From Flavobacterium saccharophilum (GTDB lineage Bacteria > Bacteroidota > Bacteroidia > Flavobacteriales > Flavobacteriaceae), in contig NZ_FRBY01000001.1 in assembly GCF_900142735.1 (NCBI RefSeq), forward strand, positions 868,001 through 932,000: a DNA stretch of 64,000 nt, in the 5' to 3' direction. Within the stretch, counting starts at the first letter, position 1, and every line of letters begins with the position of its first letter. A program made the translations under genes and the position numbers. The notes beneath the pieces are model-generated. The model was not told the DNA's origin and made no database searches. It worked only from the letters and a program-made list of their open reading frames with translations. Shown here one piece after another: positions 51,768-60,192 of this stretch.

Positions 51768-51841
51768 GGTTTGGTAGTTCAGTTGGTTAGAATACATGCC
51801 TGTCACGCATGGGGTCGCGGGTTCGAGTCCCGTCCAGACCG
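51768..51841 (+). tRNA. tRNA-Asp (GTC), second copy
   Basis: Same 74-nt sequence as 51112-51185, with anticodon GTC and its own promoter and terminator. The shared leader AATAACGCAG and trailer GCAATATTGG show that it arose by a local duplication. Confidence 0.96.
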
Positions 51842-51850
51842 CAATATTGG

Positions 51851-51881
51851 AAGAAGCCTTTCTTAACGGAAAGGCTTTTTT
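51851..51881 (+). terminator. Terminator after the second tRNA-Asp
   Basis: AAGCCTTTC pairs with GAAAGGCTT (loop TTAACG-like) and is followed by T5. Ten bases after the tRNA. Confidence 0.87.
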
Positions 51882-51905
51882 GTTTTAGGAAGTCTTCTAA
51901 AATAA

Positions 51906-51981
51906 ATCCCAAATAAAAAATTCCAAATCCCAAACGACCAATGTACTAATTGGAATTTGGGATTTTAAAATATTGGAATTT
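51906..51981. repeat. Inverted repeat, AAATTCCAAATCCCAA family
   Basis: AAAAATTCCAAATCCCAA and TTGGAATTTGGGATTTT with a short centre. Related to 15112-15230. It ends about 40 bases before the AraC gene. Confidence 0.75.
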
Positions 51982-52020
51982 AATTTTCCCTACATTTATA
52001 TATCGCAAGAAATTATTTAA

Positions 52021-52842
52021 ATGGAACGATCAACATTCAAAATAGACAAGTACTACCTCACAAAAGTAGATGCTGATAGAAAAAGCATTTATTGTCACCA
52101 TGATTTGATGGGAGAATTGTTGGTTCCGACGCACAAACACAATAAAGCACAAATGCTCTATGCCGAAGGTGATGTGGTTTTTGTAACGACCGAAACGAAA
52201 AGCTATTTTTTACCGGCAAGACATTTTATCTGGATTCCGGCTGGCTTAGAGCACAGCATTCAGCCAAAGTCGGAAAATGTGATGATGCGAAATCTGTATT
52301 TTCCGGTAGAGAAGGACGAAGATGCCTTTTATAAAAATGAAGGTATTTATCCCGTGAATAATTTACTGCTTCAAATGATGCTTTTTACCAATCAATGGAA
52401 TGGTGATTTGAAGAAAGGTTCTCCGAACTTTACAATTGCCAAAGCGATAAAAGCAATTCTTCCTCAAATTTGCACTAACAATCTGCCTTTGGAATTACCA
52501 CAGCCAAAAGACAAACGACTAGGGAAAATCCTTCGACATGTTGAAAATAATTTAGGAGAAACCATTTTGTTTTCTGAAGTTGCTCATGAATTCGGTTATA
52601 GCGAACGCTCTTTGTATCGCTTGTTTCAAAAAGATCTCAAAATGTCTTTCATTCAATATTATACCATCAGAAGAATTCTGAAAGCAATTGAATTGCTGTT
52701 GGACAGAAAACTTTCAGTAAAAGAAGTTGCGCTGGAAGTAGGTTATAGTAGTGTACCGACATTCAGTAATACTTTCTTTAAAATCCTTGGACAAAGACCT
52801 TCTGATTACTTAAATGGGGAAGATGTTTTAAAAAGCAGATAA
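52021..52842 (+). CDS. AraC-family transcriptional regulator
   Basis: A 273-residue regulator. The N-terminal half is a cupin-like effector domain (LVPTHKHNKAQMLYAEGD, FIWIPAGLEHSIQPKS, with His that could bind a ligand or metal). The C-terminal AraC domain has two helix-turn-helices (FSEVAHEFGYSERSLYRLFQ and SVKEVALEVGYSSVPTFSNT, then FFKILGQRPSDYL). It lies 253 bases upstream of a three-gene efflux set on the same strand, which it probably controls. Confidence 0.92.
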   Translation: MERSTFKIDKYYLTKVDADRKSIYCHHDLMGELLVPTHKHNKAQMLYAEGDVVFVTTETKSYFLPARHFIWIPAGLEHSIQPKSENVMMRNLYFPVEKDEDAFYKNEGIYPVNNLLLQMMLFTNQWNGDLKKGSPNFTIAKAIKAILPQICTNNLPLELPQPKDKRLGKILRHVENNLGETILFSEVAHEFGYSERSLYRLFQKDLKMSFIQYYTIRRILKAIELLLDRKLSVKEVALEVGYSSVPTFSNTFFKILGQRPSDYLNGEDVLKSR

Positions 52843-52851
52843 AAAATTATT

Positions 52852-52915
52852 TCTCTCGCAGATTTAGCAGATAAAAAAGAAAAAAATCTGCCGAATCTGC
52901 TAAATCTGCGAGAGA
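52852..52915. repeat. Inverted repeat, TCTCTCGCAGATTTAGCAGA family
   Basis: The arms TCTCTCGCAGATTTAGCAGA and TCTGCTAAATCTGCGAGAGA lie close together and could form a strong stem. It directly follows the AraC gene and may also end its transcript. Confidence 0.8.
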
Positions 52916-53095
52916 CTTTAAAATAATAATTACCACTTCTTAATTTGTAATAAATTGTTTACCAGTGTTTTAGTATAACGTTTTCGAAAATCATAATTTT
53001 AACATTTGTCCGAAATGAATATGTTATTGACTTTTTAGAATTATCAGTCAACAAAATAATGTGGGAACTTTGCACCATAATTTATTTATGTACTC

Positions 53096-54454
53096 ATGTT
53101 CCTTAATAAAACAACAAATTCTACAGAAGATTGTTTTCTCAAAATCCTGCTTTTATTTCTAATTGTATTCACGTTCAATAGTGTACAAGCACAGGAAATT
53201 CATTCGGTTTCATTAAGTGAAGCTTTGAAATTGGCTAAAGAAAACAATAAAAAAATCCTTAGATCTCAATTAGAGACTACGCTCTCAGAGCAAAACATCA
53301 AAGAAAGAAAAGAACTCCGCTTGCCGGAGATCGAATTAAACGGAGAGTATTCGAGAATTACGAATATTACCGAATTCAAAGGAAGCGGTTTCCTAAACGG
53401 TAAAGAGGTTACCAAGGCAATTCCTGAAATTTATCAGGTCAATTCCACTGTTATAATGCCCATTTATGCTGGAAATAAGATCAATAACGCCATCAAAATT
53501 GCGAATCAGGAAAGTGAAATTGCCAAAATAAAAACAGAAAAAACAGAAAATGATATCGAACTTGAAGTGGTTGCCAACTATTTGGCCATTTATAAAATGA
53601 TGGAACTTCAGAAGATTTTTGAAGAAAACATTAAAGAAGAAAAAAGCCGATTGAAAGAAGTACAGTCGCTTCAAAAACATGGAACGCTTACCAAAAATGA
53701 AGTCATTAGAGCCGAATTACAGCTTTCGGATCGTGAATTAAATGCGCTTACAAATTCCAAAAACATAAAAATTGCGCTTCACGATCTGAAAACTTTAATT
53801 CAGCTTCCTGAAAATGAAGAAATAGCGATTGATACTACGGCCAATCTGGATGAAATGCAAGGTTTAGATCCGTATGATTTTTATTTGAGTAAAGCTACTC
53901 AGAATGAAGAAATGCGAATTGCCAGCCAGGAATTGGATATCAAAAAAACGGAGTTGAAATTAGTTAAAGGAAACTATCTGCCAACAGTAAACTTCTTCGG
54001 AAATTATGGTTTCTACTATCCAAACTACAAATTTTTTCCGCCAAATCCGTATTTGTACACTTTAGGGCAAATCGGGATAGAAGCGCATTTCGATATTTCG
54101 GCTTTGTATAAAAATAAGACCAAAATGCAACAAGCAACTACAAAAATTGAATGGCAGCAAATGCAGTCTGAAATTATTAAAGATGAAATTCAGGATAAGC
54201 TATACAAAGAGCATACGCAATATCAGGAAATTCTTGAAAAATTTGTGGTGGTCGACAAGGCTTTGGATTTAGCGAATGAAAATTACCGTATTGTAAAGCT
54301 GAAATACTTAAACCAATTGGTTTTAATAACAGAAATGGTAGACGCTGATAATGCTTTATTACAGGCGAAATACAATAAAGTTTCTACCCGATTGGATGCT
54401 GTTTTGAAACATTATGAGTTGTTGCATACAGCGGGGATGATGCCTCAGATTTAG
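53096..54454 (+). CDS. TolC-family outer-membrane efflux protein
   Basis: A 452-residue outer-membrane duct. A signal segment (ILLLFLIVFTFNSVQAQ) is followed by two OEP domains (ALKLAKENNKKILRSQLETT; MRIASQELDIKKTELKLVKG) with long coiled coils. NYGFYYPNY marks the beta-barrel strand region. It is the first gene of a TolC-HlyD-MFS operon. Bases 54478-54560 after it hold a short AT-rich repeat (AGAATATAGAGAATAGAAAA). Confidence 0.9.
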   Translation: MFLNKTTNSTEDCFLKILLLFLIVFTFNSVQAQEIHSVSLSEALKLAKENNKKILRSQLETTLSEQNIKERKELRLPEIELNGEYSRITNITEFKGSGFLNGKEVTKAIPEIYQVNSTVIMPIYAGNKINNAIKIANQESEIAKIKTEKTENDIELEVVANYLAIYKMMELQKIFEENIKEEKSRLKEVQSLQKHGTLTKNEVIRAELQLSDRELNALTNSKNIKIALHDLKTLIQLPENEEIAIDTTANLDEMQGLDPYDFYLSKATQNEEMRIASQELDIKKTELKLVKGNYLPTVNFFGNYGFYYPNYKFFPPNPYLYTLGQIGIEAHFDISALYKNKTKMQQATTKIEWQQMQSEIIKDEIQDKLYKEHTQYQEILEKFVVVDKALDLANENYRIVKLKYLNQLVLITEMVDADNALLQAKYNKVSTRLDAVLKHYELLHTAGMMPQI

Positions 54455-54566
54455 TTCGTTAGATTTTAGAAGCAAGAAGCAAGAGACAAGATTTAGACTT
54501 TCGAGGCTAGATTTTAGAAAATAGAATATAGAGAATAGAAAATAGACAAGAAAATATATAGAGTTT

Positions 54567-55619
54567 ATGGTTAAGATAAAAAATGAAACTAGTAGAAACA
54601 AAACGTTTCATATCATTATAACAAGTATTGCTTGTGCGCTTGTGGTGAGCGGTGTTATTTTGGGGATTTGGTTTTATGTTTTCAACAGCAATCACGAAGA
54701 GACCAATGATGCTCAGGTGGAACAATATGTAACGCCAATTATGTCGAGAATTACGGGTTATGTACAGGAAGTTCGTTTTGATGAAAATCAGTTTGTGCAT
54801 AAAGGCGATACATTGGTTGTGATTGATAACAGAGAATACAAATCGAAATTGAATGTGGCGCTTGCCGATGTTCAAAGCGCGCAGCAAAGTAGTGTTGTGG
54901 CCGAGAAAAATGTAGCGACAACAGCCAGTACAACGGCCATTGGGGAATCGCAATTAGAAGCTTCGAAATCGAATCTTTGGAAAACAAAATTAGAATACGA
55001 AAGATACAAAGCTTTGGTAAAAGAAGAAGCGGCAACATCTCAGCAATTAGAGAAAGTAAAAGCAGATTACGAGTCGGCGCAGGCGCATTTTCAGGAAATG
55101 AAAGAAAGAATTCATTCTTCTAATTTAAGCACCTCCGTTGCGGAAGCAAATGTACCCACAACGCAGACTAATATTGCTTCCAGACAAGCTGTGGCTGATA
55201 ATGCGGCATTATTTCTTTCGTACACGATTATCACAGCGCCTTATGATGGCTGGGTTGGAAAACGAACTTTACAACCGGGACAATTGGTGAAAGAGGGTCA
55301 ATCGTTGCTTTCTATAGTAAGTAAAGAAAAATGGATTACGGCAAATTTTAAAGAAACACAATTGCAATATTTAACCGTTGGGCAGGAAGTTAGAATTGAG
55401 GCCGACGCAATAAATAATAAAGAATTTACAGGAATTATCACTTCGTTGTCTCCGGCAAGTGGCGCCAGATTTTCTTTGCTTCCTCCGGATAATGCAACAG
55501 GCAACTTCGTAAAAATCGAACAAAGAATTCCGGTTAGAATTCAGTTAAAAGACAACGACAAGCAAGCCGACTTTTTAAGAGCCGGAATGAATATCACCGT
55601 TATCGCCGAACACCACTAA
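54567..55619 (+). CDS. HlyD/EmrA-family adaptor protein
   Basis: A 350-residue membrane-fusion protein: one TM (IITSIACALVVSGVILGIWFYVF), lipoyl half EETNDAQVEQYVTPIMSRITG, coiled coil with ASKSNLWKTKLEYERYKALV, then AAPYDGWVGKRTLQPGQLVK-type second lipoyl half and a C-terminal barrel. TNDAQVEQYVTPI is typical of EmrA. It should connect the MFS pump to the TolC protein. One base separates its stop from the pump gene's start. Confidence 0.93.
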   Translation: MVKIKNETSRNKTFHIIITSIACALVVSGVILGIWFYVFNSNHEETNDAQVEQYVTPIMSRITGYVQEVRFDENQFVHKGDTLVVIDNREYKSKLNVALADVQSAQQSSVVAEKNVATTASTTAIGESQLEASKSNLWKTKLEYERYKALVKEEAATSQQLEKVKADYESAQAHFQEMKERIHSSNLSTSVAEANVPTTQTNIASRQAVADNAALFLSYTIITAPYDGWVGKRTLQPGQLVKEGQSLLSIVSKEKWITANFKETQLQYLTVGQEVRIEADAINNKEFTGIITSLSPASGARFSLLPPDNATGNFVKIEQRIPVRIQLKDNDKQADFLRAGMNITVIAEHH

Positions 55620-55620
55620 A

Positions 55621-57204
55621 ATGGAAGATAAAAGTATTTTTAAATCCTGGGTTCCCAAATGGGCAATCATTATTATTTTGTTTGTCTGTTTGCTGCATTC
55701 CATGATTTTATTGGGAGTTTATACTTCAAACGTAACCTACGCGGCAAGTTTTCTGGATATCGAGCCAGAAGATTTGCAGTTCGCAATGTGTGTAACGTAC
55801 GGAACTTTGCTGGCCACGATTTTGATCGAAAGCCGATTTTCGAGTTTTTTCCCGGCAAAAAATTATCTGATGGCGGTTTATTCCGTAATCGGAATTACGA
55901 TTATTTCATCAGCCTATATTACCAATTTTTATCTGTTTTTATTGCTGAGAGTTGTTGAGGGAATTTTAATGGCGCTTCCGGTAATTACGATCAGACAATT
56001 GTTGATTGAGCAGTTTAATTCTAAAAATGCCATTATAATTGGTTTCTCCTTTTATTACGGTTCGCTGTTGTTATCAACGCCATTTATTATGAATATTGCC
56101 GTTTGGTTTCTGGATCATTACGATTGGAAATACATGCTGTATGTTTCAGGCGGACTTCAGGTTTTGAATGTATTTTTGATCTTAGTGACTTTTCGTGGAC
56201 ATAGAATCACAAAGAAAATTCCGCTGTATCAAATCGACTGGCTGAGTTATATTTTGGTTTTGACAGCCATTCTTTGTGGTGCTTACTTCTTTGTTTATGC
56301 AGAGAAAAAATATTGGTTTCAGTCTTCTGAAATGGTTTTAATGCTGATCATTTCCCTGATAACAGGAGGTTTGTTTATCTTTAAAGAGCTTTTAGTAAAA
56401 AGGCCGACATTTAACTTCGAAGTTTTTAAATACGCCAATTTGCGCATTGGGTTTCTATTGTTCTTCCTTTTTTATATCAGCAGAGCAACACTGAGCCTTT
56501 GTCACTCTGTGATGTTCTCGATTTGGAATTGGGATCCGTCGCGTGTTGCGGGCGTGCAATACATTAACGGACTTGGAAATGTAATTGGATTGATTTTGGC
56601 TGCTTATTTCTTAATGAAATCCGTTTCAACTAAAATCATTTTTATCATTGGTTTTTCGCTTATTGCGTTGTTCCATTTCTGGTTTACGTTTCTGTTTGTG
56701 CCAGATGTGGCTTTATCCGATATTATCATTCCGTATGTATTACAAGGTATTGGAGTTGGATTTTTATTCGTTCCGCTAATCTTGTTTACCACATCGTCCG
56801 TTCCGGCTAAAATGGCCGTTTCTTCTGGAATTGTCGGCGTTTCAGGGCGTTTTTGGGGAAGCACAATTGGGTTTTGTGTGATGCAGAATGCAGTGGTATT
56901 CCTGAACAAAAAGCACTTTTTAAAACTAAGTCAGTTTGTAACCGGCGAAAGCCCCGAAGCACAACAAACGATAGCATCAACAGCACAGAGTTTTATGGCA
57001 AAAGGATATTCCGCAGACAATGCGAATACTTTGGCCTTGAAAAAAGTTTTCGGAACGATTACCAAACAAGCCACTTTATTGGCTGATATGGAAATTTATA
57101 CGATTGTGGGTTATGGTTTGGTGGTTTTGATCATTCTTATTGCATTAAATCAGCATTTAAAACAAACGATGACTTTGGTTAAAAGTAAGATTTGGATTGG
57201 GTAA
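55621..57204 (+). CDS. MFS efflux transporter (EmrB/DHA2-like)
   Basis: A 527-residue inner-membrane proton antiporter with about 14 helices. SKRGRHRI-type MFS loops are replaced by FRGHRITKKIPLYQID between helices 6 and 7, and GKxxxG-like segments include VGVSGRFWGSTIGF in helix 11. Position and partners make it the pump of an EmrAB-TolC-type drug efflux system. The substrates are unknown. The start ATG directly follows the adaptor stop. Confidence 0.88.
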   Translation: MEDKSIFKSWVPKWAIIIILFVCLLHSMILLGVYTSNVTYAASFLDIEPEDLQFAMCVTYGTLLATILIESRFSSFFPAKNYLMAVYSVIGITIISSAYITNFYLFLLLRVVEGILMALPVITIRQLLIEQFNSKNAIIIGFSFYYGSLLLSTPFIMNIAVWFLDHYDWKYMLYVSGGLQVLNVFLILVTFRGHRITKKIPLYQIDWLSYILVLTAILCGAYFFVYAEKKYWFQSSEMVLMLIISLITGGLFIFKELLVKRPTFNFEVFKYANLRIGFLLFFLFYISRATLSLCHSVMFSIWNWDPSRVAGVQYINGLGNVIGLILAAYFLMKSVSTKIIFIIGFSLIALFHFWFTFLFVPDVALSDIIIPYVLQGIGVGFLFVPLILFTTSSVPAKMAVSSGIVGVSGRFWGSTIGFCVMQNAVVFLNKKHFLKLSQFVTGESPEAQQTIASTAQSFMAKGYSADNANTLALKKVFGTITKQATLLADMEIYTIVGYGLVVLIILIALNQHLKQTMTLVKSKIWIG

Positions 57205-57236
57205 ATTTTTGTTTCAAGTTTCAGGTTTCAAGTTTT

Positions 57237-57353
57237 TTCTCGCAGATTTAGCAGATTCCGCAGATATTTAATCCTTTAAATAAATCTGCCAAATCTGCTA
57301 AATCTGCGAGAGACAAAAAAACTTTGCGACTCTGCTCCCGATAGCTATCGGGA
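57237..57353. repeat. CTCGCAGATTTAGCAGATT inverted repeat and TCCCGATAGCTATCGGGA palindrome
   Basis: 57237-57314 has the arms TTCTCGCAGATTTAGCAGA and their complement. It is followed at 57336-57353 by the 18-base palindrome in the context CTGCTCCCGATAGC, the reverse of its context at 30350-30380. Short CTCTGCGAATCTCTGCG units follow up to 57410. No gene lies in 57205-57463. Confidence 0.8.
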
Positions 57354-57463
57354 TTGCGCGATTCAAAAAAAACTCTGCGAATCTCTGCGAAAGACCTCCG
57401 CGATTCTCTGTGAAATAACCCTTTATTACCCTATCTTGCAGCCGTTAAAAAACAAAACATACA

Positions 57464-58120
57464 ATGAAGCAGCAATGTGTAATTTTTGATATGGATGGCG
57501 TGATTTGTCACACCAATCCACATCATGCAAAAGCTTTCCAGGCGTTTTTCGATAAATATGAAATTCCGCACTCAGCACAGGAATTTGAAGAACATATGTA
57601 CGGAAAACATAACGGTTATATCATGTCGCATTTCTTTAAGCGTCCCATTACCGGAGAAGAACTTATAAAACTGGAAGATGAAAAAGAAGGAATGTTTCGT
57701 GAAGTTTATAAAGACAAAGTCGAAACTATTCCGCATTATTTGGATTTTTTAAGTGAATTGAGGTCTCGTGGTTTTAAAACGGCTGTTGCAACATCTGCGC
57801 CACGTGCGAATCTGGATTTAATTGCCAATGTTTTAAAACTAGATGAAAAAATGGATTCGATGCTATCAAGCGAAGATGTAAAACAGCATAAACCAAATCC
57901 GGAAGTATATCTAAAATCGGCAGAACGAGTTGGCGTTTCTCCTTCGGATTGTGTTGTTTTCGAAGATTCCTTTTCGGGCGTTACAGCTGGATTAAATGCC
58001 GGAATGAAAGTGGTTGGTGTTTTAAGTACGCATACAAAAGAACAATTACCTCCGTGTGATTTTTATATCAATGATTATAGTGAGGTTAATGTGGATAAGA
58101 TAATTGAGTTATTGGGATAA
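57464..58120 (+). CDS. HAD-superfamily hydrolase (beta-phosphoglucomutase-like)
   Basis: A 218-residue phosphatase or phosphomutase. Motif I IFDMDGVICHTNP (nucleophile Asp 9 or so and acid Asp two residues on), motif II VATSAPRAN, motif III Lys in KHKPNPEVY, and motif IV VFEDSFSGVTAGLNAGM. The four-helix cap is inserted after motif I. Substrates of this subclass include sugar phosphates; the exact one is unknown. Single gene ended by a palindromic terminator. Confidence 0.9.
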   Translation: MKQQCVIFDMDGVICHTNPHHAKAFQAFFDKYEIPHSAQEFEEHMYGKHNGYIMSHFFKRPITGEELIKLEDEKEGMFREVYKDKVETIPHYLDFLSELRSRGFKTAVATSAPRANLDLIANVLKLDEKMDSMLSSEDVKQHKPNPEVYLKSAERVGVSPSDCVVFEDSFSGVTAGLNAGMKVVGVLSTHTKEQLPPCDFYINDYSEVNVDKIIELLG

Positions 58121-58141
58121 TAAATTCCAACTATACGAGAG

Positions 58142-58181
58142 ACCTTTGTCAAAGTTTAAAACTTTGACAAAGGTTTTTTTT
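58142..58181 (+). terminator. Terminator after the HAD gene
   Basis: ACCTTTGTCAAAGTTT pairs with AAACTTTGACAAAGGT and is followed by T8. The hairpin belongs to the CTTTGTCAAAG palindrome family, here clearly used as a terminator. Confidence 0.87.
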
Positions 58182-58201
58182 ACAATTCTGTAACCACAAA
58201 G

Positions 58202-58295
58202 TTTGTCATTCCGACGGAGGAGGAATCCCCACACGCTGAGCACGCACTGTTGGCGAGTTTCTTGCGGGGATTCCTCCTCCGTCGGAATGACAAAC
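58202..58295. repeat. Inverted repeat, TTTGTCATTCCGACGGAGGAG family
   Basis: TTTGTCATTCCGACGGAGGA and its exact complement, with GCGAGTTTCTTGCGGGGATT at the inner right side. Between two convergent genes. Confidence 0.85.
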
Positions 58296-58310
58296 TAAAA
58301 GAATTTAGTT

Positions 58311-58967
58311 CTATTCTTTAGAAATCTCTTTTATCGTAATATTCCTGAAATCAATTGGCGAACGCTCATAATTCAAAGAAATTTTCCCTTCTGTAGAAGA
58401 AGCATCCGTGCATTCATTTACCAATTTCCCGTTTAAGTATTGCTTAATTTTCCCGTTGAAAGATTTAATAACTACGATGTTCCATTCGCCATACGGATTC
58501 TCATTGGCTAAAAACGTAGGAGAAACAACACTTGCACCAGCTTCAATTAATTTACCATTTACTTTTGCAGTTACCTGATCCAGGAAAATAAAATCGCCGG
58601 TAGTATTTTCTTTTATTTGAAATTGAATTCCTTTTGGCCAGATTTTGTCAGAAGTATCTAAAGGAATATTATACATCACACCGCTGTTTTTTGTGTTGGT
58701 TGTTTTGTATTGCTCTTCCAGATTCCATCTGTATTCTAATTCAAGTTCAAAATTTTTATAGCTTTTTTTGGTCATCAAACAGCTATTGTCATTTCCATGC
58801 ATGCGAATCATTCCGTCTTTAAACTCATAAATATCGGAGGGTTGTTGTTGTGCTGTATTGGTTTTAGTAAAAGCGTACCAATCGTCCATTTGTAAAACTT
58901 TTCGCTGAACGAGACAGGAGTTTAAAACAAAAAGAAGAATAATTGCAAAAGTTGATTTTTTGAACAT
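58311..58967 (-). CDS. DUF1080 (3-keto-disaccharide hydrolase-like) lipoprotein
   Basis: A 218-residue lipoprotein (lipobox LLFVLNSC). WYAFTKTN, then SYKNFELELEYRW, GVMYNIPLD and WPKGIQFQIKENTTGDF give the jelly-roll pattern of DUF1080, a family that includes 3-keto-glycoside hydrolases and glycan-binding proteins. The closing NGKLVNECTDASSTEGKISL with FRNITIKEI is also typical. It should act in the periplasm or at the outer membrane. A Gfo/Idh/MocA oxidoreductase at 2236 could be a functional partner, but is far away. Confidence 0.88.
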   Translation of the reverse strand: MFKKSTFAIILLFVLNSCLVQRKVLQMDDWYAFTKTNTAQQQPSDIYEFKDGMIRMHGNDNSCLMTKKSYKNFELELEYRWNLEEQYKTTNTKNSGVMYNIPLDTSDKIWPKGIQFQIKENTTGDFIFLDQVTAKVNGKLIEAGASVVSPTFLANENPYGEWNIVVIKSFNGKIKQYLNGKLVNECTDASSTEGKISLNYERSPIDFRNITIKEISKE

Positions 58968-59083
58968 GACGATGAGTTTAAAAAGAAGAGATTGATTTGA
59001 TTGATGATTTAGTAAAAAGTAAAAATAGCGATACAGGTTAGTATAAAATTTATGTTTTGAAAAAAGGAAAAGCTTTAGTTCTA

Positions 59084-59509
59084 TTAATAATCGCTAAAAG
59101 AATAAAATTTATTTTTATTCTTCATTACAGATTCACAAATCTTTAATAACTCATTAAGCGCTTCTATAGCATCACTTGTTTCTTGAACTACTTTTTCTTT
59201 AATGTTTATTAATTGCTCATAAAATTCTTTAACTCTATTGCATTCTTCTTCTTTTGATTCAGAATCATTCCAGTTTTCATAACCTTTTATATGATATTTA
59301 TATATTAGACTTTCTGGATTCAGTTCTCTAAAATTTGAATAATAATGATTAATTATAAATTCAAATTGATGCGTACTCAGTACTAGCTCATAAACTAAAT
59401 TACCGTTATTGTCTCTTTCTCTAAAGTAGATTTCATCTAAGCAAACACTGTATGGATAGAGTTTCATCCATTTTGAAATTAGCTCTATTTTTATAGGTAG
59501 AATATTCAA
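59084..59509 (-). CDS. Hypothetical protein
   Basis: A 141-residue soluble, acidic, mostly helical protein (ELISKWMKLYPYSVCLDEIY, YELVLSTHQFEFIINHYY, VVQETSDAIEALNELLKICE). No family is recognised. It lies 65 bases downstream of an XRE regulator gene on the same strand, so the two may form an operon. The AT-rich codons resemble those of the accessory genes around 32-39 kb. Confidence 0.6.
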   Translation of the reverse strand: MNILPIKIELISKWMKLYPYSVCLDEIYFRERDNNGNLVYELVLSTHQFEFIINHYYSNFRELNPESLIYKYHIKGYENWNDSESKEEECNRVKEFYEQLINIKEKVVQETSDAIEALNELLKICESVMKNKNKFYSFSDY

Positions 59510-59573
59510 AATTGCTTTTTTACGTGATTAACTTCATTGTAAATTTAAAAATAAAGAATCAGTTAAAAAATTC

Positions 59574-59804
59574 TTATTTAATCGAAAAATCAAACAATTC
59601 CTTAGGTTCAACATCTAAAGCATTGGCAATCTTTACAAGAGCTTTTACACTTGTATTAATTTCAGCTCTTTCTATTCTGCCTATTTGATTTTTAGGTATA
59701 TCACAATCATTAGCTAAATCTTGCTGAGACATATTCTTCTTTTCACGTAATTGTCTAATGTGAATTCCAAGATTTGTAATAAAAGTTTCTTCTGAAATAT
59801 CCAT
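59574..59804 (-). CDS. XRE-family transcriptional regulator
   Basis: A 76-residue single helix-turn-helix domain (GIHIRQLREKKNMSQQDLAN, PKNQIGRIERAEINTSVKAL, VKIANALDVEPKELFDF). It is divergent from a small gene at 59892, and an 18-base perfect palindrome lies between them. It probably represses its own gene or the divergent one. Confidence 0.88.
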   Translation of the reverse strand: MDISEETFITNLGIHIRQLREKKNMSQQDLANDCDIPKNQIGRIERAEINTSVKALVKIANALDVEPKELFDFSIK

Positions 59805-59836
59805 ATTTCAAAAGTCATAAGATTTATTTTTTATAA

Positions 59837-59854
59837 GGACACAAATTTGTGTCC
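59837..59854. promoter_or_regulatory. Operator-like 18-bp perfect palindrome
   Basis: GGACACAAATTTGTGTCC is its own complement over all 18 bases. It lies in the 87-base gap between the divergent XRE gene and the gene at 59892. It ends 8 bases before a TATATTTG box (59863-59870), so a protein bound here would cover the -33 region of that promoter. Confidence 0.75.
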
Positions 59855-59891
59855 AAAAGTATTATATTTGAAGGATATAAAAAATAAGACA

Positions 59892-60125
59892 ATGGCTACA
59901 GAAAAGCTTTCCAAAGAAACAGAAAACAGATTAATAGAATTTTTTACAAAGACAATTGATCCTAAAGAAATGGCAAAGACAATACGACAAGTAAATTATG
60001 TTCTTTCGTTATGCGCAATTAGAGGCTGCGAAACTGTAGAAACTGAATTCAACAATCTTGAAGATAATTTTTATTGGCTAAATAAGTTGGCGGAGGTTTT
60101 GGATCCTTATTTGGATGGTGAGTGA
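59892..60125 (+). CDS. Small protein of unknown function, divergent from the XRE gene
   Basis: A 77-residue helical, acidic protein (KETENRLIEFFTKTIDPKEM, VNYVLSLCAIRGCETVETEF, NLEDNFYWLNKLAEVLDPYL). I start at MATEKLSKE (59892), behind a TATATTTG box. A 15-residue longer frame would include the operator. No family is recognised. The divergent regulator with a palindromic operator suggests a tightly controlled gene. Confidence 0.7.
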   Translation: MATEKLSKETENRLIEFFTKTIDPKEMAKTIRQVNYVLSLCAIRGCETVETEFNNLEDNFYWLNKLAEVLDPYLDGE

Positions 60126-60192
60126 AGTTTTTTTTGTAATATGAGAATTGGATTGTTTAATTATCTGAGTTAAACTAAGAGATTGCTAGGTA

